This document shows, in pieces, positions 8,093-14,579 of a DNA stretch of 16,182 bases. Source of the DNA: an uncultured Clostridia bacterium. GTDB taxonomy: Bacteria; Bacillota; Clostridia; Oscillospirales; Ruminococcaceae. The notes beneath the pieces are model-generated. The model saw nothing but the letters and a program-made list of their open reading frames with translations. It did not search any database and had not been told where the DNA came from. The stretch spans positions 1-16,182 of the forward strand of contig CAMHBE010000009.1 of NCBI GenBank assembly GCA_946183095.1, in the 5' to 3' direction. How positions within the stretch are numbered: the first letter of the stretch is position 1; every line of letters begins with the position of its first letter. Position numbers and translations under genes: made by a program.

Positions 8093-8100
8093 AGCATTTA

Positions 8101-8901
8101 TTATTCGCTGAAATTAAGAAATTCAGTGATATTTTTCCACAGTATCTTCTCGCGCTGGGTATCGGAAAGGTCTATGCGGTCGAAACGTTCGAGCTCCTCG
8201 GACGCGTTCCACATCGGGTAATCAGTTCCCCAGAATATCCTGTCCTCGCCGTATGCGAGTATGTATTCCCTTGCCTTTTCGGGGGTGATATATGCAAGGG
8301 AGCTGCTTTCATCGTACCACACATTCTCCAGCCCCGCGAGCTTCGATACGGAATCCTCCCACACGGAGTACCCGCCGAAATGCGCGGCTATCATGCGCTG
8401 TTTCGGGAAGCGCTTTGCGGCAGCTTTCATCCGGTCGGCGTTTGAGTAGTCATAGCGCTTGTCGCCCGTATGGAACAGTATCGGCACTCTGCCGTCGATT
8501 ATCTCGTACATCTCCATGGCGTGCTTGTCGTCGATGCGGAATTTCTGGCAGTCGGGGTGCAGCTTCACGCCCTTCAGCCCCATTGATATTATCCTGTCGA
8601 CTTCGGCTTCGGTCTCCTTCGCGTCCATTGACGGGTGGAGCGTGCAGAAACCGACGAACATACCGCCGCTCGCCTCGACCTGAGAGTGGATGAAGTCGTT
8701 TATCTTGCATACCTGATCGTGTGTAGTTGCGACGGAATGGACGAGGCAGTGCTCAACTCCCGCCGCTTTGCAGTCCTCCATGAGCGTTGATATCCTGCCG
8801 TCGAACGCCATGGGTATGCCGTAGAATTTTCCCACGTTCTCAGAAGCCTTAGCTGCTATCTTGTCGGGATAGATATGGACGTGGGCATCAAAAATGTGCA
8901 T
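8101..8901 (-). CDS. Amidohydrolase-family metal-dependent hydrolase (Amidohydro_2 type)
   Basis: A 266-aa TIM-barrel hydrolase of the amidohydrolase superfamily. Metal-ligand positions are visible: HVH (7-9) on strand 1, FHTGD with H144, AAHFGG with H174 and GTDYP with D227. VKLHP (113-117) gives a further His near the barrel core. This pattern fits the PF04909-like group of hydrolases and decarboxylases; the substrate cannot be read from sequence. No signal peptide, so cytoplasmic. The ATG at 8901 follows AAGGA about 9 nt upstream, and tandem TAA TAA stops end it. It is the promoter-proximal gene of a probable two-gene unit with alaS. The leader is about 73 nt and has a weak stem (TGCGG/CCGCA within 8931-8960), too little to call a regulator. 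Confidence 0.85.
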   Translation of the reverse strand: MHIFDAHVHIYPDKIAAKASENVGKFYGIPMAFDGRISTLMEDCKAAGVEHCLVHSVATTHDQVCKINDFIHSQVEASGGMFVGFCTLHPSMDAKETEAEVDRIISMGLKGVKLHPDCQKFRIDDKHAMEMYEIIDGRVPILFHTGDKRYDYSNADRMKAAAKRFPKQRMIAAHFGGYSVWEDSVSKLAGLENVWYDESSSLAYITPEKAREYILAYGEDRIFWGTDYPMWNASEELERFDRIDLSDTQREKILWKNITEFLNFSE

Positions 8902-8980
8902 GAGTCTTCCTTCTTTCTAAGCGTACAAAATGCGGCGGTAAAAGGAACTTTCCGACCGCACCGTTTTTGCACGATATTTT

Positions 8981-9009
8981 ATTATATCACTTTTTCCGCT
9001 GTTTTTCAA
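8981..9009 (-). promoter_or_regulatory. SigA promoter of the amidohydrolase-alaS unit
   Basis: On the minus strand TTGAAA (9009-9004), 17 nt, TATAAT (8986-8981), with TGA directly before the -10 box (extended -10). Predicted start is near 8974. It is divergent from the alpha/beta hydrolase promoter. Confidence 0.85.
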
Positions 9010-9052
9010 TAGTTTTTTGCAATTTATAGATGAAAATATCTGCGGTGTATTC

Positions 9053-9081
9053 TTGACAGCGCACTGATGCTGTGATATACT
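9053..9081 (+). promoter_or_regulatory. SigA promoter producing an apparently leaderless mRNA
   Basis: TTGACA (9053-9058), 17 nt, TATACT (9076-9081), with TGTGA (9071-9075) before the -10 box. The expected start is 9088 plus or minus 1, and the ATG of the alpha/beta hydrolase begins at 9089. Confidence 0.83.
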
Positions 9082-9088
9082 TGATTTT

Positions 9089-10066
9089 ATGAATAAAGTA
9101 TTGAAAATTGCAGTTATTACGGCAGCGATACTGATAGCCGCCGACCTTGCAGCGGGATTTTTTCTCATGCAGTTCGCAATAGGGCGCAAGGATCAGAGCG
9201 TTGCCGAGCCGCTCTACGAGATCACCGAAGAAGCCCGTGAGCGCATTTACCGCAACACTGAGGAGCTTGCCGCAAAGACCTCCGTGTGGCTGAAAACGCT
9301 GGATGCCGAACAGGTGAGCGTCACCGCGCCCGACGGTGCTGAGCTGTGGGCGGACTGCGCCGACAGAGGCGGCAGCAAGTGGGTCATACTGCTTCACGGC
9401 TACAGCCGCACCCGTGCGAAGGTCTACAACTACGGGCGGTTTTACGCCGAACACGGCTACAGTCTGATAATGCCCGATATGCGCGGACACGGCAGCAGCG
9501 GCGGCAATCATGTCGGGATGGGCGTACTTGACCGCAGGGATGTGCCCTGCTGGGTGGAGTTTATTCTGTCGCGCCGCCCCGACGCGCAGATCGTTATACA
9601 CGGCGTTTCAATGGGCGCGGCGGCCGCGATGATGACCGCCGGCGAAGAACTCCCGTCCAACGTGCGCGCGATAGTGGAGGACTGCGGCTATACATCGGTG
9701 GAGGATATCTTTACCGATGTCATGTGGGATCAGGGGCACGTTCCCGCGTTCCCGCTGCTCCACACGGCGGATATGTGGGCAAGGCTCTGCGCGGGGTACG
9801 GCTTCGGCGAGGTGACATCGCTTGACTGCGTTGCCCGCACCGATATACCGATACTGTTCATACACGGTGACAGCGACGGATTCGTACATTCCGACATGGT
9901 GTATGAGCTGTACGGAGCGTGCGGTTCCGAGAAAGATCTGCTCATTGCAAAGGGCGCGTCCCACGGTCAGGCGATGTACATCGACCCGGACGGTTACTTT
10001 GATAAGGTATTTGAGTTTGTCGGCAGGTTCGTGGACAGCGGGGACGGTGAAGAAGATGCAGGCTGA
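9089..10066 (+). CDS. Membrane-anchored alpha/beta hydrolase (serine hydrolase, YqkD-like)
   Basis: A 325-aa alpha/beta-hydrolase-fold enzyme. Residues 5-28 form an N-terminal membrane segment, probably an uncleaved anchor. A helical linker leads to the hydrolase core: LLHG (101-104, oxyanion hole), MPDMRGHG (128-135), nucleophile S174 in GVSMG, acid D263 in HGDSDGFV and base H292 in ASHG. The order fits peptidase/esterase-like members such as B. subtilis YqkD; the substrate is unknown. No Shine-Dalgarno sequence precedes the ATG, whose position coincides with the predicted transcription start, so translation may be leaderless. The next in-frame ATG (residue 27) would lose the membrane segment and also lacks a ribosome binding site. 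Its 3' end overlaps the DUF2752 gene by 11 nt. Confidence 0.88.
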   Translation: MNKVLKIAVITAAILIAADLAAGFFLMQFAIGRKDQSVAEPLYEITEEARERIYRNTEELAAKTSVWLKTLDAEQVSVTAPDGAELWADCADRGGSKWVILLHGYSRTRAKVYNYGRFYAEHGYSLIMPDMRGHGSSGGNHVGMGVLDRRDVPCWVEFILSRRPDAQIVIHGVSMGAAAAMMTAGEELPSNVRAIVEDCGYTSVEDIFTDVMWDQGHVPAFPLLHTADMWARLCAGYGFGEVTSLDCVARTDIPILFIHGDSDGFVHSDMVYELYGACGSEKDLLIAKGASHGQAMYIDPDGYFDKVFEFVGRFVDSGDGEEDAG

Positions 10067-10445
10067 CATGAAAAAGCGCGTTCGCAGGCTCATTGCCGTA
10101 TGGTGCGTCGTTATCGCGGCGGGTGCGGTCTATGCGGCGGTGTTTTTCGCTTTCGGCGTCGGCATACCCTGCCCGTTTCATCTCATCACGGGGCTGAACT
10201 GCCCGGGGTGCGGGATATCGCGGGCGATACGCAGCATTGCGGAATTCAGGTTCGCGGACGCTCTCGGCTATAACCTCATGGCACCGCTCATTCTGCTGTA
10301 TATCGGGTACTGTGCGGGGTTTGCGTCGGTAACATACCTGAATACCGGCAAAAGCAGTCTGCTCGTAAAGCCCGAATGGCTCAATATCGCACTTCTGTCA
10401 CTTTTTATGATATGGTGGGTCGTCCGCAATATCTTCGGGATATGA
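10056..10445 (+). CDS. DUF2752 small membrane protein
   Basis: A 129-aa protein with the DUF2752 signature: CPFHLITGLNCPGCGISRA (39-57), including C39, C49 and C52 and the arginine of the SRA turn. Predicted membrane segments lie near 11-35, 74-95 and 108-126. The family is found beside membrane or envelope genes in Firmicutes and Bacteroidetes; its activity is not known to me. The Cys motif could bind metal or form disulfides (inference). The start at 10056 overlaps the end of the alpha/beta hydrolase; ATG 10068 (two nt past that gene's stop) is a plausible alternative giving 125 aa. Both lack a strong ribosome binding site, so coupling to the upstream gene is likely. Confidence 0.85.
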   Translation: MQADMKKRVRRLIAVWCVVIAAGAVYAAVFFAFGVGIPCPFHLITGLNCPGCGISRAIRSIAEFRFADALGYNLMAPLILLYIGYCAGFASVTYLNTGKSSLLVKPEWLNIALLSLFMIWWVVRNIFGI

Positions 10446-10454
10446 CACGGAGCC

Positions 10455-10474
10455 GCCTGCCGTTTACCGCAGGC
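10455..10474 (+). other. Stem-loop after the DUF2752 gene
   Basis: GCCTGC (10455-10460) pairs with GCAGGC (10469-10474), with an 8-nt loop, 10 nt past the stop codon. The following bases are AAAAGG rather than a U-run, so it is at best a weak or factor-dependent terminator or a 3' stabiliser. Confidence 0.4.
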
Positions 10475-10521
10475 AAAAGGTTCTTAAATCAAAAAAATAT
10501 GAACAAAATTTCAAAAAAATA

Positions 10522-10550
10522 TTGCAATTTGGAAGATTTTGTGGTAAAAT
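10522..10550 (+). promoter_or_regulatory. SigA promoter of the nrdR-HIT operon
   Basis: TTGCAA (10522-10527), 17 nt, TAAAAT (10545-10550), with TGTGG (10540-10544) as TRTG extension. Predicted start near 10557, leaving a leader of about 23 nt with AAAGGAG at 10565-10571. Confidence 0.8.
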
Positions 10551-10579
10551 AGAGAAAAATGTTGAAAGGAGCGCAATAT

Positions 10580-11020
10580 ATGAGATGCCCCGAATGTGGA
10601 TTTGAAGACAGCAAGGTCATAGATTCCCGGCCGACCGACGGAAGGATCCGCAGAAGACGCGAATGTCTGTCGTGCAAATGCCGGTTCACAACATACGAGA
10701 TAGTTGAGAACATCCCGCTCATGGTGGTCAAAAAGGATCACTCCATAGAGCCGTTCGATTCCGTTAAGCTCGCCGAGCGCATAAGACGTGCGACTATCAA
10801 GCGTCCTGTGAACTATGAGGAGATCGAGAACATGGTCGATGAGATCGAATCCGAACTCAAAAACAATCTGCAAAAGGAGGTATCCTCTGTGCAGATCGGT
10901 GATATGGTGCTCGAAAAGCTCAAAAAGACCGATCATGTCGCATACATACGATTTGCGTCCGTGTATAAGGATTTCAACGATGCCGAGAGCTTCATAAAGA
11001 TCATCTCGGAACTCGAATAA
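10580..11020 (+). CDS. nrdR: Transcriptional repressor NrdR
   Basis: Zinc-finger/ATP-cone repressor that senses ATP versus dATP and represses ribonucleotide reductase genes. The 146-aa protein starts with the zinc ribbon: C3-P-E-C6 and C29-L-S-C32, embedded in KVIDSRPTDG and IRRRRECLSC, both family hallmarks. The ATP-cone follows (about 47-137) with VVKKD and the FASVYKDF motif. The start is ATG 10580, giving the family's MRCPECG N-terminus, 8 nt after AAAGGAG; an in-frame ATG at 10559 overlaps the predicted transcription start and is less likely. No reductase gene is in the window, and I see no obvious NrdR-box pair. It is followed 19 nt later by the HIT gene. Confidence 0.97.
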   Translation: MRCPECGFEDSKVIDSRPTDGRIRRRRECLSCKCRFTTYEIVENIPLMVVKKDHSIEPFDSVKLAERIRRATIKRPVNYEEIENMVDEIESELKNNLQKEVSSVQIGDMVLEKLKKTDHVAYIRFASVYKDFNDAESFIKIISELE

Positions 11021-11039
11021 CACAAAGGAGACTACGAAA

Positions 11040-11381
11040 ATGAATGATTGCCTGTTCTGCAAAATAATCAAAGGGGAGATACCGTCCTCAAAGGTGTATG
11101 AGGATGACAGCATCCTCGCGTTCAAGGATATAAACCCGCAGGCGCCGGTGCATATCCTGATAATTCCCAAGGAGCATTACGACAGTGTTGATGCGCTCAC
11201 AGAGGAGACTGCACCCATTGTCGGCAAGATCATGCTCGTGGCAAAGCAGCTCGCTGCGGAGTTTCACCTCGACAACGGTTACAGGCTCGTCACCAACATA
11301 GGCGAGAACGGCGGTCAGACCGTCAAGCATCTGCATTTTCACCTTGTCGGCGGAGTGAAGCTCAGCGAAAAAATGAACTGA
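11040..11381 (+). CDS. HIT-family (histidine triad) nucleotide hydrolase, HinT-like
   Basis: A 113-aa single-domain protein of the HinT branch, which hydrolyses nucleoside phosphoramidates and aminoacyl-adenylates. The catalytic triad is in VKHLHFHLVGG with H97, H99 and H101. The zinc-binding half is CLFC (C4, C7) together with H46 and H97 by family analogy. Length fits the family. ATG 11040 follows AAAGGAG at 11024-11030 with 9-nt spacing; the 19-nt gap from nrdR indicates co-transcription. Two hairpins follow the stop, the second being the terminator. Functional link to nrdR (both nucleotide-related) is only suggestive. Confidence 0.95.
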   Translation: MNDCLFCKIIKGEIPSSKVYEDDSILAFKDINPQAPVHILIIPKEHYDSVDALTEETAPIVGKIMLVAKQLAAEFHLDNGYRLVTNIGENGGQTVKHLHFHLVGGVKLSEKMN

Positions 11382-11405
11382 TGCCGGTATTTGCAGATAT
11401 CGGCA
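11382..11405 (+). other. Stem-loop immediately after the HIT gene stop codon
   Basis: TGCCGGTATT (11382-11391) pairs with GATATCGGCA (11396-11405), 10 bp including two G-T wobbles, with a TGCA loop. It begins one base after the stop codon and has no U-run, so it likely stabilises the 3' end ahead of the terminator at 11426-11453. Confidence 0.5.
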
Positions 11406-11425
11406 GATGCGGATAAAAAGAAAAA

Positions 11426-11453
11426 AAGTCTGTCTTTTCCGGACAGACTTTTT
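11426..11453. terminator. Bidirectional intrinsic terminator between the HIT and DUF4234 genes
   Basis: AAGTCTGTC (11426-11434) pairs with GACAGACTT (11442-11450), 7-nt loop, 9 bp. A seven-A run precedes (11421-11427) and a five-T run follows (11449-11453), so a U-tract is available in both directions for these convergent genes. Confidence 0.93.
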
Positions 11454-11468
11454 ATTATGCCGTGAAGA

Positions 11469-11807
11469 TCACGCAAGATGGTTCATTTCGTTCTGAACGA
11501 GCGCACAGGTGATAAGACCAAGACCGAGCACTTCAAGAATTACATAGAGTACCTTGTTTTCCTGTCTCGGAAGACCTTTCTGCGCTCTGACCTCGTTGAG
11601 GTTATCATCTGCGTTGATCGCAAAGAAGATGCCGCCGACATAGAAGAACAGAAGAATGAACTGAACAACGGGGTCAAGGTTCCCTATGCTCTTTCCGCCT
11701 GCTCTGTACAGCTCATTCATTGCCGACCAGTACCACACAAGTGTGTATATACCGCAGGTCACGATCGAGAGCAGAATGAACACGGGAATAGATCTTTGCT
11801 TAAACAT
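11469..11807 (-). CDS. DUF4234 small membrane protein
   Basis: A 112-aa protein with the DUF4234 look: an N-terminal IPVFILLSIVTCGIYTLVWY (7-26) with the typical CGIY turn, followed by predicted membrane segments near 46-65 and 84-104 and a polar loop (66-83) with DDNLNEVRAQKGLP. Function unknown; the family is often a short stand-alone integral membrane protein in Firmicutes. ATG 11807 is preceded by AAAGGAGGGGG at about 8 nt, one of the strongest ribosome binding sites here. It has its own near-consensus promoter and a 69-nt leader that starts with a hairpin, so it is a monocistronic unit. Confidence 0.85.
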   Translation of the reverse strand: MFKQRSIPVFILLSIVTCGIYTLVWYWSAMNELYRAGGKSIGNLDPVVQFILLFFYVGGIFFAINADDNLNEVRAQKGLPRQENKVLYVILEVLGLGLITCALVQNEMNHLA

Positions 11808-11851
11808 TATATCCCCCTCCTTTCAAGAGATTTATTGGATTTTGGATCAAA

Positions 11852-11874
11852 ACGTTTCCGACTCACGGAAATGT
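11852..11874 (-). promoter_or_regulatory. 5'-terminal stem-loop in the DUF4234 leader
   Basis: ACGTTTCCG (11852-11860) pairs with CGGAAATGT (11866-11874), 9 bp with one wobble and a 5-nt loop. On the minus strand it starts about +3 from the predicted transcription start at 11876. It could protect the 5' end or be a repressor site; no U-run follows. Confidence 0.6.
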
Positions 11875-11882
11875 ACATTTGA

Positions 11883-11911
11883 ATTATATCACAAAACCAG
11901 CTTCAAGTCAA
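11883..11911 (-). promoter_or_regulatory. SigA promoter of the DUF4234 gene
   Basis: On the minus strand TTGACT (11911-11906), 17 nt, TATAAT (11888-11883), with TGTGA immediately before the -10 box. Predicted start near 11876. Confidence 0.88.
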
Positions 11912-11960
11912 CATAATTTTGACGAGAAAATACAGATTTATTTTTGTCGTCGGCGTTATA

Positions 11961-11993
11961 TATAATAAAACCCGTACCGGCGAACGATACGGG
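11961..11993 (-). terminator. Intrinsic terminator of the secD-secF operon
   Basis: Reading the minus strand, CCCGTA (11993-11988) pairs with TACGGG (11976-11971), with a possible inner CG/CG pairing, followed by TTTTATTATA. It begins 9 nt after the secF stop codon. Confidence 0.8.
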
Positions 11994-12001
11994 AATATTA
12001 T

Positions 12002-12937
12002 TTATGCAGCTTTCTTGTTGTCGGGGTGTGCATTCTTCCAGACTGTCCATGCGGGACCCGCGATGAATATTGAGGAATACGCACCGGCGATAAGTCCGAC
12101 GAACATAGGGAATACGAAGCTCACTATGGATTCGATGCCGCATATCCATGCAACTATGCACATGGAGAGGACAGCGACCGCTGTGGTTATCGTAGTTTTT
12201 ATCGAACGGGTGAGCGACTGGTTGATACTGCCGTTCACCAGCTCGTTTATCGTGACTTTCTTGCCGTAGAGCTTGCGGTTCTCACGAACACGGTCGTAGA
12301 GTACGATAGTGTTGTTTATGGAGTAACCGAGTATCGTCAGGATAACTGCCATGAAGTTTGCGTCTATCGGCAGTCTCATGAATACGAATGTGGCAAATAC
12401 CATGAACACGTCGTTTGCAAGCGCAATGAGAGCGAATACACCTGCCGACCAGCCGCCGATGTTCCTGAATCTTATCGCGATATAGATTATCAGCAGCAGG
12501 AAGGAGAACAGTACAGCAACGAAGCATTTCAGGAAGAACGAGAAACCCGCGCTGGGCTTGACGTCCTGTGAATTGACGAGGTCGAGTGAATTGTCGGCGA
12601 ATGTCTCTTTGAGCTTGGAAGTTACCTGCTCCTGAACTTCCGCGGTAAGTCCCTCGTCCGAGGCGAAGGAGATCTGCACGGTCTCAAGGTCTGAGCCGAA
12701 TGCCGAACCCGTGGTAACGCCGACCGTACCGTAGTTCATGCCCTCAACTGTGGATTTTACGGCGTTGACGTCGATAGTTCCGGTATAGCTGTATGTCAGC
12801 ATTGTACCGCCCTTGAACTCGATATCTACGGGCACGCCGATGATGAGTGCCGTGATTATCGTTATTACCGCTATAGCAACGGGAATGATGAAGAATATCT
12901 TCTTATTTTTGAGGAAGTCATACTTGCCCTGTTCCAT
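12002..12937 (-). CDS. secF: Protein translocase subunit SecF
   Basis: Integral membrane partner of SecD; the pair uses the proton-motive force to help complete export through SecYEG. The 311-aa protein has a first membrane segment (13-33), the VDIEFKGG motif (37-44), an extracytoplasmic domain (about 45-130) and five further segments. The conserved transmembrane motif GYSINNTIVLYDRVREN (204-220) is present, as is the SINQSLTRSIKTT region (237-250). Length is typical for a separate SecF. Its ATG shares a base with the secD stop (TAATG), implying tight translational coupling. No separate promoter is visible; the operon terminator follows 9 nt after the stop. Confidence 0.97.
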   Translation of the reverse strand: MEQGKYDFLKNKKIFFIIPVAIAVITIITALIIGVPVDIEFKGGTMLTYSYTGTIDVNAVKSTVEGMNYGTVGVTTGSAFGSDLETVQISFASDEGLTAEVQEQVTSKLKETFADNSLDLVNSQDVKPSAGFSFFLKCFVAVLFSFLLLIIYIAIRFRNIGGWSAGVFALIALANDVFMVFATFVFMRLPIDANFMAVILTILGYSINNTIVLYDRVRENRKLYGKKVTINELVNGSINQSLTRSIKTTITTAVAVLSMCIVAWICGIESIVSFVFPMFVGLIAGAYSSIFIAGPAWTVWKNAHPDNKKAA

Positions 12938-14364
12938 TATGCGGCACCTCCCTCTTCTTTTTTCTTACCGCCGTAGAAAACGGGGTTTCTGAACGGCTTG
13001 AATCTCGACAGTGACATGGTCATAAGTCTTGTGGTGAGGATACCGAACAGGAAGTTCAGCACAACGCCGACCGCGAGGGTATAGCCGAACGCGTAGATAG
13101 AACCTGCCGTAGAAACGCCGAACCATGTGAATATCGGCGAAAGGATTATAGAGCACCAGCTGTCGGGAGTTCCGAACGCGCCCATTAAGATCACCGCGAT
13201 GATGAGCATCGTGATATTGCCGTCGAATATCGCGGAGAATGCGCGCTTGAAGCCGATGTACAGCGAACCGTCTATCGTCTTTCCGGCTCTGAGCTCTTCC
13301 TTGATACGCTCATTTGTGATAACGTTCGCGTCAACGCCCATGCCCACCGCAAGGATGATACCCGCGATACCGGGGATAGTCATGGTGAAGCTGTCGTTGA
13401 AGGCGAAGAAACCTGTGATAGCCGCGAATGTACCCGCTACCTGACCTGCGAGCGAGATGACTGCCATAACGCCGGGGAGACGATACATAACTATCATCAT
13501 CAGGGAGATAAGGCAGAACGCGATAACTCCCGCAAGACCCATTGCGTCACGGGCACCCATGCCGAGGGTGGGCGAAATGGTGCTGAAGCTGTCGGTAACG
13601 AGCTTGAAAGGCAGAGAACCGCCGTTTATCTTATCGGCGAGAGCCTTTGCGTCATCCGCAGTCTCGAAGCTGCCGGAGATTATCGCTTTACCGTCGGAGA
13701 TGACAGCGTTTACCGTCGGGGCGGAAATTTCGATATCGTCCATCCAGATAGAGATGCGGTCGTTGTTCTCGACTGCTTCCTGTGTGGCATTCTTGAATGA
13801 TTCCTTGCCGCTGTCATTGAGGGTGAGGTCAACGACCCACTGATGTTCCTCGTTGGGCGGTGTATAATACTTTGCTTCTGCCTTTGCAACGTCCGAACCT
13901 GTCAGAACGAGTTCGAGGTCTTCATAGGTCTGATCGCCTGTGAGCTGACCGCTGTAACCTTTTCTGAAAGTGAGCATCGCTGTTTCGCCGAGCTCCTTTA
14001 CCGCCTGTTCGGGGTCGAAGCTGTCGTCGCCGGACTGCCACGGGAAACGGCAGATTATACGTTTGCTGTTCTGATCGACATAGATCTCGTAGTCTGTGAT
14101 GTTTTTCTCGACCATACGCGTTTCGATGATGGAGCGTGCGCCGTCAAGGTCTTCGTTCGTTACATCAACGGCGTCTTCCGAAGGTGTGAAAGTTACGTCA
14201 ACGCCGCCGCGGATATCTATACCCCAGCGGATATCGGCTACGCCGCGTATATGCGTGGTCTTTATGTCACCGTAATATGTGCTGAATCCTGCGATAGCGA
14301 AATAGGTGAACACCGCTATGAGGATGAACACGATGAAAAACACCGGTTTTTTGACCTGCTTCAA
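12937..14364 (-). CDS. secD: Protein translocase subunit SecD
   Basis: Large subunit of the SecDF export accessory complex. The 475-aa protein starts with a membrane segment (7-27), then WGIDIRGGVDVTFTP (47-61), the family D1 motif, followed by a large P1 extracytoplasmic domain (about 62-255) ending in SLPFKLV, and five membrane segments in the C-terminal half with GMGVDANVITNERIKEE (341-357). The start codon is TTG at 14364-14362: a stop lies four codons upstream in frame, and the first membrane segment begins right after. GGAGTGA about 9-12 nt upstream acts as ribosome binding site, a slightly long spacing. First gene of the secDF operon; no yajC is adjacent in the window. Confidence 0.96.
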   Translation of the reverse strand: MKQVKKPVFFIVFILIAVFTYFAIAGFSTYYGDIKTTHIRGVADIRWGIDIRGGVDVTFTPSEDAVDVTNEDLDGARSIIETRMVEKNITDYEIYVDQNSKRIICRFPWQSGDDSFDPEQAVKELGETAMLTFRKGYSGQLTGDQTYEDLELVLTGSDVAKAEAKYYTPPNEEHQWVVDLTLNDSGKESFKNATQEAVENNDRISIWMDDIEISAPTVNAVISDGKAIISGSFETADDAKALADKINGGSLPFKLVTDSFSTISPTLGMGARDAMGLAGVIAFCLISLMMIVMYRLPGVMAVISLAGQVAGTFAAITGFFAFNDSFTMTIPGIAGIILAVGMGVDANVITNERIKEELRAGKTIDGSLYIGFKRAFSAIFDGNITMLIIAVILMGAFGTPDSWCSIILSPIFTWFGVSTAGSIYAFGYTLAVGVVLNFLFGILTTRLMTMSLSRFKPFRNPVFYGGKKKEEGGAA

Positions 14365-14400
14365 TTTGAATAGTCACTCCGTTTCTTTTTGCACATTCTC

Positions 14401-14414
14401 TTGCATTTTTGCAA
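14401..14414 (-). promoter_or_regulatory. Small 5'-terminal stem-loop in the secD leader
   Basis: TTGCA (14401-14405) and TGCAA (14410-14414) give a 5-bp stem with a 4-nt loop, beginning about +4 of the minus-strand transcript. Weak alone, but placed like the hairpins in two other leaders. Confidence 0.4.
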
Positions 14415-14423
14415 TACTTATAT

Positions 14424-14452
14424 ATTATAGTTCAATTTTACAAATAAGTCAA
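14424..14452 (-). promoter_or_regulatory. SigA promoter of the secD-secF operon
   Basis: On the minus strand TTGACT (14452-14447), 17 nt, TATAAT (14429-14424). Predicted start near 14417, giving a 53-nt leader. Confidence 0.88.
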
Positions 14453-14487
14453 GAGTTTTCTTTCAATATTTTCCGCAAACCGTCATT

Positions 14488-14570
14488 TTGCACTTTACAG
14501 CGCGTTCCGGCACCTTTTAAATGTGCAATTTGGCATATATCGGGGGCTGTACGGTCTTCCTTTATAAAGG
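14488..14570. other. Gap after purB with inverted repeats but no clear terminator
   Basis: Between the secD promoter and the purB stop I see TTGCAC (14488-14493) inverted as GTGCAA (14523-14528) with a 29-nt interior, and the 12-base palindrome CCTTTATAAAGG (14559-14570). Neither is followed by a U-run in the purB direction, so the end of the purB transcript is unclear. Confidence 0.35.
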
Positions 14571-14579
14571 TATAATATC

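Noticed and set aside
8902..8980. Possible T-box or riboswitch in the amidohydrolase-alaS leader
   Set aside because: Only about 73 nt long, with a weak 5-bp outer stem and no T-box core sequence; too short for a known class.
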